Source of the DNA: Luteimonas abyssi
GTDB lineage: Bacteria; Pseudomonadota; Gammaproteobacteria; Xanthomonadales; Xanthomonadaceae
Direction of reading: 5' to 3'
Length of the DNA: 64,000 nucleotides
Assembly: GCF_001482195.1 (NCBI RefSeq)
Contig: NZ_KQ759763.1
Location: 3,695,559 to 3,759,558, forward strand
The notes beneath the pieces were generated by a model. It did no database searches. It was given only the letters and a program-made list of their open reading frames with translations, and had not been told where the DNA came from. Below, piece by piece: positions 47,221 to 56,190 of the stretch. Within the stretch, counting starts at the first letter, position 1; each line of letters opens with the position of its first letter. Made by a program: the position numbers and the translations under genes.

Positions 47221-48728
47221 TCCCGACGCCCGTCCCGACGGTCCTGCCGCCCATCCCGTCCCGGGGTGCGCGGGCATTGCGCACCCCGGTCATGGGCGTG
47301 CTCGCCGCCGCACTGCTGTCCGCGTGCGCGGTCGGCCCCGATCACGTCCGTCCGGCGCCGCCGGCGCTGGCCGACACGTTCCGCGACCCCGGCCCGGCCA
47401 CCGCCGACGTCGCCGGCACGGAGACGCTGGCGTCGGACGCGGCGTTCTGGAGCGCCTTCGACGATCCGCTGCTCGACGGTCTGGTGGCCGACGCGCTCGC
47501 CCACAATCACGACCTGCAGGCCGCGCTGGCGCGCTACGACCAGGCCAATGCGTTGCTGCGCGGGGCGCGCTTCGATTTCCTGCCCACGATCACCGTGCAG
47601 GGCGAGGCCGCCTCGACACGCTCGGCTGCCGACGCGCTGCCGGGCACGCCGCGCGCGGCGCGCGACGCCGACAGCTACAGCGCCGGCGTCGCGGCATCCT
47701 GGGAACTGGATGTCTTCGGTCGCGTGCGCCGCAACGTCGAGTCCGGGCGCGCAGGTGCGGCCGCCCAGGCGGCCGACCTGCAGGCGTTGCAGGTGGCGAT
47801 CGTCGGCGAGGTGGTCTCGACCTACGTGGAACTGCGTGGCCTGCAGGAGCGTTTGCGGGTGGCGCAGGGCAATGTCGACAACCAGGCCGAAACCCTGTCG
47901 CTGGTGCAGGCCCGGGTGGACGCCGGGCGCGGCAGCGAGTTCGACGTCGCCCGCGCCCGCGCGCAGCTCGAGAGCACGCGCGCCCTGGTGCCCGCATTGG
48001 ATGCGCAGGCGGGCGTGGCGATGCACCGGCTGGGCGTGTTGACCGGCCAGGTCCCGGACACGATGGTGCCGGATCTGTCGGTCGCGCATCCGTTGCCGGC
48101 GCTGCCGCCGCGGCTCGATCCGGATTCGCCCGGCGGCCTGCTGCGCAGGCGCCCGGACGTGCTGGCCGCCGAGCACCGGTTGCACGGTGCGACCGCGCGT
48201 ATCGGCGTGGCCACGGCCGACCTGTTCCCGCGCTTCACCCTGTCGGGTCTGATCGGCAGTCAGGCGATCGACAGCAGCGCCTTGTTCGAGCGCGACAGCG
48301 AGACCCGCTTCGTGGCCCTGGGGATCGACTGGTCGTTCCTGGACATCGGCCGGGTCCGGGCGCGGATCGCGGCCAGCGAGGCCGGTGCTGACGAGGCGCT
48401 GGCCGACTACCGGCGCACGGTGCTGCTGGCGCTCGAGGATGCCGGCAACGCGCTGCTCCGCTACGGCCGGGCGCGCACCGAAGACGAGCATCTCGGCCGT
48501 GCGGCGCAGGACAGCGCGCGCGCTGCGGAGCTGGCGCGGATCCGCTTCGACGCCGGCGCGGCCGATCTGCTCGAGGTGCTGGACGCCGAACGCACCCGCC
48601 TGCAGGCCGAGGACGCGTTCGCGCAGGCGCGCGCGCGCAGCGTCAACGGCGCGGTAGCGGTCTATCGCAGCTTCGCCGGGGGCTGGCCGCAGCAGTTGCC
48701 CGAGCGGGTTGCCTTCGGGCAGCGGTAA
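47214..48728 (+). CDS. RND efflux outer-membrane factor (NodT/OprM-type lipoprotein)
   Basis: A 504-residue outer-membrane channel lipoprotein. The signal peptide ends in AALLSAC (lipobox), followed by VGPDHVRPAPP, a common start of NodT-type factors. Two OEP repeats are visible, for example DPLLDGLVADALAHNHDLQAALARYDQA and its later counterpart starting near RARIAASEAGADEA (residues about 65-220 and 270-480). Three such subunits form the outer-membrane tunnel of the pump. Its start overlaps the SDR gene by 7 bp; a GTG three bases later is an alternative. The operon likely ends here, at the hairpin that follows. Confidence 0.93.
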   Translation: MVIPTPVPTVLPPIPSRGARALRTPVMGVLAAALLSACAVGPDHVRPAPPALADTFRDPGPATADVAGTETLASDAAFWSAFDDPLLDGLVADALAHNHDLQAALARYDQANALLRGARFDFLPTITVQGEAASTRSAADALPGTPRAARDADSYSAGVAASWELDVFGRVRRNVESGRAGAAAQAADLQALQVAIVGEVVSTYVELRGLQERLRVAQGNVDNQAETLSLVQARVDAGRGSEFDVARARAQLESTRALVPALDAQAGVAMHRLGVLTGQVPDTMVPDLSVAHPLPALPPRLDPDSPGGLLRRRPDVLAAEHRLHGATARIGVATADLFPRFTLSGLIGSQAIDSSALFERDSETRFVALGIDWSFLDIGRVRARIAASEAGADEALADYRRTVLLALEDAGNALLRYGRARTEDEHLGRAAQDSARAAELARIRFDAGAADLLEVLDAERTRLQAEDAFAQARARSVNGAVAVYRSFAGGWPQQLPERVAFGQR

Positions 48729-48742
48729 GGCGTCGACGCCAG

Positions 48743-48780
48743 GGTCCGGGCGGGGCGGGCATCCGCCGCCGCCCGGGACC
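48743..48780 (+). terminator. GC-rich hairpin after the efflux operon
   Basis: An imperfect GC-rich inverted repeat (arms starting GGTCCGGGCGG and ending GCCGCCCGGGACC) follows the stop of the outer-membrane factor gene by about 15 bp. A T tract is missing. It may end the operon or protect the 3' end. Confidence 0.4.
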
Positions 48781-48942
48781 TCGGCAGCGCCAGGACGCGG
48801 GTTTCGCCCCGATCCCGGTGGGCGTCTGAACGGTGCGCATCGCCGTGGTCCATTCAGCCGTGGAATTCACCGTTTGCCGACCCCGTCCGCGTCTAGTGTC
48901 GCAGCCGACCCCTCCCCCCGGCGCCGACCGCCGACACCCGAC

Positions 48943-49296
48943 ATGGACAAGCCCGACGCCGCCGTCGCATCGCCCGCCTCCGCCGCGGCCATGGCCGGCC
49001 AGCCCCGAGCGGACGAATCACCGTACGAGTACTACCGGCGCACCTATCGCGATACGCCGTACTACTCCAGCGGTCGCACCTGGGCGGATTACGCCCCGGC
49101 CTATCGCTACGCCATGGAGGCGACCGCGAAAGGGCCGCCCGACGCCACGTTCGAACCGATCGAGTCCCGCCTCGAAGCTGGCTGGGAGGCGGCCCGGGAC
49201 GGCTCCCGTCTGTCCTGGCCCGAGGCCCGGGGCGCGGTGCGCCATGTGTTCGCGGATACGCAGGTACGACGCGCGAATACCCGCCGGTTCTCCTGA
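48943..49296 (+). CDS. Small conserved protein with aromatic YxxYY motif (function unknown)
   Basis: A 117-residue cytosolic protein. An Ala/Pro-rich N-terminal tail is followed by [37 protein letters not shown] and a helix-like [20 protein letters not shown] segment. Related short proteins with the same Tyr-rich start and ending are common in Proteobacteria, often annotated as hypothetical or stress-related; their function is unknown. No strong ribosome binding site is seen. It lies alone between the efflux operon and folE. Confidence 0.7.
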   Translation: MDKPDAAVASPASAAAMAGQPRADESPYEYYRRTYRDTPYYSSGRTWADYAPAYRYAMEATAKGPPDATFEPIESRLEAGWEAARDGSRLSWPEARGAVRHVFADTQVRRANTRRFS

Positions 49297-49468
49297 GCGA
49301 GCGCGCCGCGGCCGGCGACGCAGGCCCGGCCGCGCAGGTGGCGTGCCCGCGGACCCCGTCGGTCGCCGGAACGCCCGGTTGTCTGGACGAATCGCCGATC
49401 CACGATGCGGCGCGTTCGATCCGGGCGGTACCATGGTCGGCCCGAATGCGATGCATGGATCGACCCCC

Positions 49469-50080
49469 ATGAGCCAGCCCAAGACCCCGGACGCGGCGCC
49501 GTCCCCCGTGACCCAGGATCAGGCCGAGGACGCCGTGCGCGTCCTGCTGCGCTGGGCCGGCGACGATCCGGAGCGCGAAGGCCTGCTGGACACGCCCAAG
49601 CGGGTGGCCAAGGCCTATCGCGAGTGGTTCAGCGGTTATGCGCTCGATCCCGACGAGTACCTCGCGCGGACCTTCGAGGAGGTCGAGGGCTACGACGAGA
49701 TGATCGTGCTGCGCGACATCGAGTACGAAAGCCACTGCGAGCACCACATGGCGCCGATCATCGGCCGCGTGCACGTCGGTTATCTGCCTGCGGGCAAGGT
49801 CGTGGGCATCAGCAAGCTGGCGCGCGTGGTGGACGCCTACGCCAAGCGCTTCCAGGTGCAGGAAAAGATGACCGCGCAGATCGCCGGCTGCATCCAGCGC
49901 GCGCTGGGTCCGCAGGGCGTGGGCGTGGTGGTGGAAGGCGCGCACGAATGCATGACCACCCGTGGCGTGCACAAGCGCGGGGTGAGCATGGTGACCTCGA
50001 CCATGCTGGGTGCGTTCCGCGACGATGCGCGCACCCGCGCCGAGTTCCTGCGCTTCATCGAGACCCGCGGCGCGCGCTGA
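49469..50080 (+). CDS. folE: GTP cyclohydrolase I
   Basis: A 203-residue cytosolic enzyme that converts GTP to 7,8-dihydroneopterin triphosphate, the first step of folate (tetrahydrofolate) synthesis. Family motifs are [19 protein letters not shown], the zinc-binding [19 protein letters not shown] (Cys and His) and [15 protein letters not shown], with the ending [16 protein letters not shown] and [13 protein letters not shown]. The short start at 49469 is chosen as the one closest to the conserved domain; ATGs at 49433 and 49451 are also in frame. It overlaps the YchJ gene by one base and is probably co-transcribed with it. Confidence 0.95.
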   Translation: MSQPKTPDAAPSPVTQDQAEDAVRVLLRWAGDDPEREGLLDTPKRVAKAYREWFSGYALDPDEYLARTFEEVEGYDEMIVLRDIEYESHCEHHMAPIIGRVHVGYLPAGKVVGISKLARVVDAYAKRFQVQEKMTAQIAGCIQRALGPQGVGVVVEGAHECMTTRGVHKRGVSMVTSTMLGAFRDDARTRAEFLRFIETRGAR

Positions 50081-50481
50081 TGGGCGCCGCGATCTGCCCC
50101 TGCGGCACGGGGCGCGCGTACGCCGCGTGCTGCGGTCCGCTGCATGCGGGGGCGCCCGCCGTCGATGCGGAAGCGCTGATGCGTTCGCGCTACAGCGCCT
50201 ACGTGCGCGAAGACCACGAGTACCTGCTGCGCAGCTGGCACCCCGATACGCGCCCGACGGCGATCGAAGGCGGTGACGATCCTCGTCCCACCTGGCTCGG
50301 CCTGAAAATCCTCTCGCACCGGGCCGACGATGCCGACCGCGCACGGGTCGCGTTCGTGGCCCGGTACCGGGTCGGCGGCGGCAGCGCGGTGCGGATGCGC
50401 GAACACAGCCGCTTCGTGCGCGAAGGCGCGCACTGGTTCTATCTCGACGCACAGGGCGACGCGCCCGACGGGCCGGCGTGA
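50080..50481 (+). CDS. ychJ: YchJ family protein with SEC-C-type metal-binding motif
   Basis: A 133-residue cytosolic protein. The N-terminus [20 protein letters not shown] is a SEC-C-like cysteine motif (C-x-C...CC), usually zinc-binding. The rest matches Ych[48 protein letters not shown]. The biochemical role is unknown; a SecA-related interaction is assumed only from the motif. Its start codon overlaps the folE stop (TGATG), so the two are translationally coupled. Confidence 0.9.
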   Translation: MGAAICPCGTGRAYAACCGPLHAGAPAVDAEALMRSRYSAYVREDHEYLLRSWHPDTRPTAIEGGDDPRPTWLGLKILSHRADDADRARVAFVARYRVGGGSAVRMREHSRFVREGAHWFYLDAQGDAPDGPA

Positions 50482-50503
50482 ACGCCGCGCGGCCCGGCCG
50501 CCG

Positions 50504-51385
50504 CTAGTCCGCGACGGCACGGACGTCCACCACGACCTCCATCGTCGTGAACGCGTCGGCCGGCCCCGCGTAGCTGCCGGACACGGGCATCACCTGCGCG
50601 ATGTCGCGGCCGACCGCCACCGGCACCAGGTGCGCGCCCCCCATCCTGCGGTTCGTGGGATCGAAGGCGATCCACCCGGCGTCCGGCAGATACACCTCGG
50701 CCCAGGCATGGGTGGACCCGGCGCCGACGGTGCCGGCCGTCCCGTCCGCCGGCGCGCCCGGGTCGTGCAGATAGCCGGACACGATCCGGGCCGCGAGCCC
50801 GAGCGTCCGGACCGACTCGACGAACAGGACGGCGAGGTCGCGGCACGAGCCCCGGCCGCGCGCCAGCGTCGCCAGCGGGCGTTGCGTGCCCTCGTCCTGG
50901 CGCGGTTCGTAGGCGATCGCGCCGTGGACGCCCGCGTTGAGGTCCTGCAGCAGCGAGAGGGTGTCGATCGCCGTGCCGCGCACGAACGTCCGTGCCCATC
51001 GCGACAGGTCGCCGTCGGCGTCGGGAGGCTGCGGCACCGCGAGCGCGCCCAGGTCCAGCCGCTCCTCGTCGTCGTAGCGGAACGGGTAGCGCATCGCACG
51101 GACGGCGATGTCGAACACCGGCCAGGCCGCCGCGGCGAGCGTCAGCGTCGAGGCGCCACGGATGACAAGGTGATCGGTCGGGTGCTCGAACCGCGCCGTC
51201 GCCGTGGCGTTGCCGGCGACGTCCAGCGACCAGCCGAGCGTGGCCCGGGGCGAGACATCGATCGACATCGATCTCAGGCGAAGGTCGGGGCTCTCCCGCG
51301 GGCGCAGCAACAGGCGATGCGGGTGCAGCAGGACCGGGGCCCGGTAGCGGTACGTGGTGGTGTGCAGGATCCGCAACGTGGCCAT
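50504..51385 (-). CDS. Transglutaminase-like cysteine peptidase family protein
   Basis: A 293-residue protein. The N-terminal beta-rich domain (RILHTTTYRYRAPVLLHPHR, about 1-90) is followed by a transglutaminase core with the papain-like triad: Cys in RGRGSCRDLAVLF, His in STHAWAEVYLP and Asp in AFDPTNRR. The family is found in bacteria as cytosolic proteins next to glutamate-rich or circularly permuted ATP-grasp genes; here no such partner is present. The start at 51385 fits the domain start and is preceded by a G-run. It is divergent from egtB, with 142 bp between them. A peptidase activity is more likely than protein cross-linking. Confidence 0.88.
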   Translation of the reverse strand: MATLRILHTTTYRYRAPVLLHPHRLLLRPRESPDLRLRSMSIDVSPRATLGWSLDVAGNATATARFEHPTDHLVIRGASTLTLAAAAWPVFDIAVRAMRYPFRYDDEERLDLGALAVPQPPDADGDLSRWARTFVRGTAIDTLSLLQDLNAGVHGAIAYEPRQDEGTQRPLATLARGRGSCRDLAVLFVESVRTLGLAARIVSGYLHDPGAPADGTAGTVGAGSTHAWAEVYLPDAGWIAFDPTNRRMGGAHLVPVAVGRDIAQVMPVSGSYAGPADAFTTMEVVVDVRAVAD

Positions 51386-51527
51386 GGATGCCCCCCGCCG
51401 CGGTGAAGATCCGCTTCGTCCGCAGCAGCGCCGGGCGTCGAAGCGCCCGCGATGGCGCCGGGCCGAGCCCCATCCTGCACGCGTTGCCGTGACGCCGCGG
51501 TCACCTGGGCGAATGCAGCCTTGCACG

Positions 51528-52820
51528 ATGCACGCGGTCCCGCACGCCACCCCCGATTCTGACGACCTGCGTCGTCTGTATGCGCACGTGCGCGGACGCA
51601 GCCTGGCGCTGGCCGCACCGTTGTCGGCCGAGGACGCGATGGTCCAGAGCATGGCCGACGCGAGTCCCGCCAAGTGGCACCTCGCGCACACCACCTGGTT
51701 CCTGGAGCGTTTCGTACTGGCGCGACGGCCGGGATACGCGCCCTTCGCGCCCGAGTGGGATGTGCTGCTCAACAGCTACTACCAGAGCGTCGGTCCCATG
51801 CATGCGCGGCCCCGGCGCGGACAGCTGTCGCGGCCGTCGCTGGAGGCGGTGCGCGACTACCGGCATGAGATCGACACCCGCATCCAGGCGCGTTTCGCCG
51901 CCGACGATCTGGACGATGCGGCGCGCCGCCATCTGCTGCTCGCGTTGCAGCACGAGCAGCAACACCAGGAACTGCTGCTGACCGATATCAAGCACGCGTT
52001 CTGGTGCAACCCGCTGCAGCCCGCGTATCGCGACGACCTTCCGCATCCGCACGGACGGATCCACCCGCAGTCCTGGATCGACGTCGACGAGGCCATCGTC
52101 GACATCGGCGCGCCGCCGTGGCCGGGCGAAGACGGGTTCGCCTACGACAACGAATCCCCCCGTCACCGCGTGCTGGTGCCGGCGCACGCGCTGGCCGCGC
52201 GTCCCGTGTCGAATGGCGAGTACCGCGGGTTCGTCGAGGACGGCGGCTATCGCGAGGCTGCGCACTGGCTGAGCGACGGCTGGGCCACGGTGCAGGCGCA
52301 GGGATGGACGCGGCCGCTGTACTGGCATGAGGATCTCGTGCACGCGCACACCCTGGGCGGCCGGCGGCCTCTGGATCCGGCCGCGCCGGTCTGTCATCTG
52401 AGCTACTACGAGGCCGAGGCATTCGCGCGCTGGGCCGGCGCGCGCCTGCCCACCGAGTTCGAGTGGGAGCGCGCCGCCGCGGCGCTCGGTCCGCCGCACG
52501 GCCACTTCGCCGACGACGACGTGCTGGAGCCACAGGCCGATGCCACGCAGTCGGACGGCGCATCGGCGACCGGCATGCCGGTGCAGCTGTTCGGCGATGT
52601 CTGGGAGTGGACGTCCAGCGCGTACGGTCCCTGGCCCGGCTACGCGCCGTGGTCGGGCAGCATCGGCGAGTACAACGGCAAGTTCATGGTCGGCCAGTGG
52701 GTGTTGCGCGGCGGCAGTTGCGCCACCGCACGCGGGCACATCCGTGCGACCTACCGCACCTTCTTTCCGCCCGATGCGCGCTGGCAGTTCGCCGGCGTGC
52801 GTCTGGCCCACGATCGTTGA
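51528..52820 (+). CDS. egtB: Ergothioneine synthase EgtB (sulfoxide synthase)
   Basis: A 430-residue non-heme iron enzyme that joins trimethyl-histidine (hercynine) to a thiol donor and oxidises it, the key C-S step of ergothioneine synthesis. The N-terminal DinB-like domain carries the iron site: His in PAKWHLAHTTWF and the pair in HEQQHQELLLTDIKH (HxxxHxE). The C-terminal domain has the FGE-sulfatase fold: SNGEYRGFVEDGGYREAAHW, RLPTEFEWERAA, GDVWEWTSS and RGGSCAT. The ATG at 51528 fits the domain length; the upstream frame is not conserved-looking. egtD starts 4 bp after the stop, so the two form an operon. egtA, egtC and egtE are absent, as in the simplified pathways of many Proteobacteria. 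Confidence 0.93.
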   Translation: MHAVPHATPDSDDLRRLYAHVRGRSLALAAPLSAEDAMVQSMADASPAKWHLAHTTWFLERFVLARRPGYAPFAPEWDVLLNSYYQSVGPMHARPRRGQLSRPSLEAVRDYRHEIDTRIQARFAADDLDDAARRHLLLALQHEQQHQELLLTDIKHAFWCNPLQPAYRDDLPHPHGRIHPQSWIDVDEAIVDIGAPPWPGEDGFAYDNESPRHRVLVPAHALAARPVSNGEYRGFVEDGGYREAAHWLSDGWATVQAQGWTRPLYWHEDLVHAHTLGGRRPLDPAAPVCHLSYYEAEAFARWAGARLPTEFEWERAAAALGPPHGHFADDDVLEPQADATQSDGASATGMPVQLFGDVWEWTSSAYGPWPGYAPWSGSIGEYNGKFMVGQWVLRGGSCATARGHIRATYRTFFPPDARWQFAGVRLAHDR

Positions 52821-52824
52821 TCCC

Positions 52825-53787
52825 ATGGCGCCCGAACACGCATTGCTCGATCTGCAACCCACACCCGAACGCATCCGCGCCGATATCGTCGAAGGCCTCT
52901 CCCAGGTCCCGAAGCGGCTGCCGTCCAAGTATTTCTACGATGCCGAGGGCTCGCGCCTGTTCGAGCAGATCACCCGGCAACCGGAGTACACGCTGACCCG
53001 GGTCGAACTGGCATTGCTGGAAGCGGTGCTGCCCGATGTCGCGGCCGCGGTGGGGCCGGGCCTGCGGGTGGTCGAGTACGGCAGCGGCAGTGGCCGCAAG
53101 ACCGAACTGTTGCTGGCCGGGCTTCACGACCCGGTCGCCTACACGCCCGTGGAGATCTCCCGCAGTGCGTTGACCGCCAGCGTCGAGCGCCTGCAGGCGC
53201 AGTTCCCCGGGATCGAGATGTTGCCGGTGCTGGCCGATTTCACCGGCAGCATCGAGCTGCCGGCGCCCGTACGCGATGTGCGCGACGTGCTGGTGTTCTT
53301 TCCCGGTTCGACGCTGGGCAACTTCACCCATGCGCAGTCGGTCGAGTTGCTGCAGGGCATGCGTGCGCTGCTCGGACACGACGGCCGTGCGCTGCTGGGT
53401 TTCGACCTGGACAAGGCGCCCGCTAAGGTCGAGGCCGCCTACAACGATGCGGCCGGGATCACGGCCGCGTTCACCCTGAATCTGCTGACCCGGCTCAACC
53501 GCGAGATCGGCGCCGATTTCGATCCCGATGGCTTCGCGCACCGCGCGGTGTACGCACGCGAGCGCATGTGCATCGAGACCTCGCTGGTCAGCCGGCGCGT
53601 GCAGACGGTGCACGTGGCAGGACACGCGTTCGCGTTCGCGGAGGGTGAGGCCATGGCGGTGGAGATCAGCCAGAAGTACACCCGCGACAGCGTGGCCACC
53701 CTGGCGCGGCAGGCGGGTCTGTGCCTGGATCGCTGGTGGACCGACCCCGACGAGGGCTTCGCGCTCGGGCTGCTGGCGCCGGCATGA
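52825..53787 (+). CDS. egtD: Histidine N-alpha-methyltransferase EgtD
   Basis: A 320-residue SAM-dependent enzyme that trimethylates the amino group of histidine to hercynine. Motifs: SKYFYDAEGSRLFEQITRQP near the start, the SAM loop VEYGSGSGRKTELLL, PVEISRSAL, VLVFFPGSTLGNF and FDLDKAPAKVEAAYNDAAG, and the late ERMCIETSLVSR and VEISQKYTRD. All are typical of EgtD. It is the second gene of the egtB-egtD operon (4-bp gap). Ergothioneine protects against oxidants; the gene pair is complete for hercynine-based synthesis if the thiol donor is cysteine or gamma-glutamylcysteine. Confidence 0.95.
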   Translation: MAPEHALLDLQPTPERIRADIVEGLSQVPKRLPSKYFYDAEGSRLFEQITRQPEYTLTRVELALLEAVLPDVAAAVGPGLRVVEYGSGSGRKTELLLAGLHDPVAYTPVEISRSALTASVERLQAQFPGIEMLPVLADFTGSIELPAPVRDVRDVLVFFPGSTLGNFTHAQSVELLQGMRALLGHDGRALLGFDLDKAPAKVEAAYNDAAGITAAFTLNLLTRLNREIGADFDPDGFAHRAVYARERMCIETSLVSRRVQTVHVAGHAFAFAEGEAMAVEISQKYTRDSVATLARQAGLCLDRWWTDPDEGFALGLLAPA

Positions 53788-53864
53788 ACGCCCGGCGCCC
53801 ACCGCATACGGGCCCGGCGATGGCTGGGTATGCTCCGCACACCCACGGACGTGGAACCGCCCGC

Positions 53865-55103
53865 ATGATGTTTCGTTCTCTCGCCGCACTCCTGCTCGCG
53901 CTGCCGTTCTCGCAGGCGTTCGCGCAGACGCCGGACACCGCCGTGGCGCCGGCCGTTCCGGCCGCCGACCCGGCGTTCGCGCGCTGCCTGTCCGGTCTGA
54001 AGCAGGCCGCGGCGGGTCAGGGCGTGCCGGCGGCGTCGTTCGACCGTTTCACCGCCGGGCTGGCGGCCGACCGCAGCGTGCTCGAGCTGCTCGATGCGCA
54101 GCCGGAATTCACCACGCCGATCTGGGATTACCTGGCCGGCCTCGTCGACGACCAGCGCGTGGCCGACGGCCGCGCCATGCTCACCGAGCACGCGGACCTG
54201 CTGCAGCGGGTGGAAGCGCGCTACGGCGTCGATCCCGCCACGGTGGTGGCGGTGTGGGGCGTGGAGAGCGATTACGGCCGCATCTTCGGCAAGCGGCCGC
54301 TGCTGGTCTCGCTGGCGACGCTGTCGTGCGAAGGGCGCCGGCAATCGTTCTTCCGCAACGAGTTCATCACCACGCTCAAGCTGCTGCACGCCGGCGACAT
54401 CCGCCCCGAGGGGCTCACCGGGTCTTGGGCCGGGGCGTTCGGGCACACCCAGTTCATGCCCAGCACCTACGAGCGCATCGCGGTGGACTTCGACGGCGAC
54501 GGCCGTCGCGATCTGGTGGGCAGCATTCCCGATGCGCTGGGTTCCACCGCCAATTACCTCAAGCAGTCGAACTGGCGCACCGGGCAGCCCTGGGGCTTCG
54601 AGGTGCGGGTGCCTTCAGGCTTCGACGCGTCGCAGGCCGGGCGCACCAGCCGCCGGCCGCTGTCGGACTGGGCGGCGCGCGGCGTGCGCCGGCTCGACGG
54701 CTCGCCGCTGGTGGCCGACGGCCTCGCCGCCGACACCCGCTCGGCGCTGTTGCTGCCCGCCGGTGCGCAGGGACCCGCGTTCGTGGTGTTCCGCAACTAC
54801 GACGCGATCTATTCCTACAACGCCGCGGAGAGCTATGCGCTGGCGATCGCGTTCCTCGCCGACCGCCTGCGTGGCGGCACGATCCCGCAGGCCGCCTGGC
54901 CGACCGACGATCCGGGACTGTCGCGGGCGCAGCGGCGCGAGCTGCAGACGCTGCTGCTCGCACGTGGCCACGACATCGGCGAGGTCGACGGCATGATCGG
55001 CACCAACACCCGGCGTGCGATCCGGACCGAGCAGCAGCGGCTGGGACTCGCCCCGGCCGACGGCCGCGCCGGCCAGCGCATCCTGGACGCGCTGTCGCGA
55101 TGA
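53865..55103 (+). CDS. Lytic murein transglycosylase (MltB-type) with C-terminal peptidoglycan-binding domain
   Basis: A 412-residue exported enzyme. The signal peptide is short (MMFRSLAALLLALPFSQAFAQ). The catalytic domain (about 45-310) matches the MltB group: TVVAVWGVESDYGRIFGKRP, with the catalytic Glu in VESDYG, then GSWAGAFGHTQFMPSTYERI and the GYP/Asp-containing IAVDFDGDGRRDL. A C-terminal peptidoglycan-binding domain follows (LSRAQRRELQTLLLARGHDI, near 345-412). It cleaves the glycan strand of peptidoglycan with formation of the 1,6-anhydro end. The mutarotase gene overlaps its stop (ATGA), an odd pairing in function but a clear sign of joint translation. Confidence 0.93.
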   Translation: MMFRSLAALLLALPFSQAFAQTPDTAVAPAVPAADPAFARCLSGLKQAAAGQGVPAASFDRFTAGLAADRSVLELLDAQPEFTTPIWDYLAGLVDDQRVADGRAMLTEHADLLQRVEARYGVDPATVVAVWGVESDYGRIFGKRPLLVSLATLSCEGRRQSFFRNEFITTLKLLHAGDIRPEGLTGSWAGAFGHTQFMPSTYERIAVDFDGDGRRDLVGSIPDALGSTANYLKQSNWRTGQPWGFEVRVPSGFDASQAGRTSRRPLSDWAARGVRRLDGSPLVADGLAADTRSALLLPAGAQGPAFVVFRNYDAIYSYNAAESYALAIAFLADRLRGGTIPQAAWPTDDPGLSRAQRRELQTLLLARGHDIGEVDGMIGTNTRRAIRTEQQRLGLAPADGRAGQRILDALSR

Positions 55104-56011
55104 CGACCGGCGTGCCCGGGCCGGTGCCCGATGCCGTGCTCGCCGAGGGCGCGGTCCGGGCCACGCTGCTGGACGAGCGGCCGGGCTGGCGCATCGAGAC
55201 CGCGCAGGCCATCGCCGAGGTGAGTGCGTACGGCGGGCAGGTCCTGGCCTGGCGGCCGTCCGGCCAGACCGAGGACGTGTTCTGGCGGACTTCGCAGCCC
55301 CGGCCGGCGCCGGCGCCGCTGCGCGGCGGGGTACCGGTGTGCTGGCCGTGGTTCGGTCGCCGCGAGGACGTGCCGGACCTGCCGGCCCATGGGGTGGTCC
55401 GCACACAGGCGTGGCGGCTCACCGATACGTGGATCGATGCCGACGGTGTCGTCGCCATGACGCTGGTGCCGGAGGGCGGTTCGGTCGACGGCCTGACGTT
55501 GACCCAGGAACTGCGGATCGGGCAGACGTTCGAGCAGACCCTGGTGAGCCACAACGTGGGCGATGTGCCGCTGTTGCTGACACAGGCGCTGCACAGCTAT
55601 TTCCGCGTCGGCGACGCGCTGGGCGTCGAGGTCGACGGCCTCGACGGCCACGATTACCTGGACAAGTTCGAACACTACGCCGCGCTGAGACGGCAACGCG
55701 GGCCTTGGTCGCTGTACGACCTGCGCGACCCCGGGCGCAGCGACCGGATCTACGTCGAGGCGGAGGGACGCTACGTGCTGCGCGACCCGGCGTTCGACCG
55801 CAGCCTGCGATTGACCTCCGCCGGCAGCCGGTCGCTGGTGGTGTGGAACCCGGGTGAGGCCGGCGGCCGGGCGATGGACGACGTAGGCGATGCGTGGCGC
55901 GCCTTCGTCTGCCTGGAAGTCGCCAACGCCGGCACCGACCGCGTCACCCTGGCGCCCGGGACCAGCCACCGCCTGTCGCAGCGGATCGAGGTCGTCGCCG
56001 GGCTGCCCTGA
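55100..56011 (+). CDS. D-hexose-6-phosphate mutarotase (aldose-1-epimerase fold)
   Basis: A 303-residue cytosolic beta-sandwich protein of the YeaD group, which interconverts the anomers of hexose 6-phosphates. Signs are GGQVLAWRPSGQTEDVFW, RGGVPVCWPWFG, LTLTQELRIGQTF, the His in ALHSYFRVGD and the phosphate- and catalysis-linked VVWNPGEAGGRAMDDVGD. Its start overlaps the stop of the lytic transglycosylase (ATGA at 55100-55103). The functional link between the two is unclear; in other genomes the mutarotase gene is near glycolytic genes. Confidence 0.92.
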   Translation: MTTGVPGPVPDAVLAEGAVRATLLDERPGWRIETAQAIAEVSAYGGQVLAWRPSGQTEDVFWRTSQPRPAPAPLRGGVPVCWPWFGRREDVPDLPAHGVVRTQAWRLTDTWIDADGVVAMTLVPEGGSVDGLTLTQELRIGQTFEQTLVSHNVGDVPLLLTQALHSYFRVGDALGVEVDGLDGHDYLDKFEHYAALRRQRGPWSLYDLRDPGRSDRIYVEAEGRYVLRDPAFDRSLRLTSAGSRSLVVWNPGEAGGRAMDDVGDAWRAFVCLEVANAGTDRVTLAPGTSHRLSQRIEVVAGLP

Positions 56012-56190
56012 GCGGACGCATCGCCGTGGAGGAGCGCGGCGCGGCCGTATGGGGAAGGGGCGGCAGACGGGTACGGCGTTGCCCGCGCCGGGCGCCATCG
56101 CCTAGGGTCAGTCCCAGCTGTTCGGGGACCCGGCGCACGCCTAGCCTGTGATCGGGATCGGCATCAGCCGGATCACGAGGACACCCGACC

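Noticed and set aside
41100..48728. Calling the efflux operon mexEF-oprN
   Set aside because: The layout is similar, but the regulator and the SDR genes differ, and substrate specificity cannot be read from sequence, so I gave no gene symbols.
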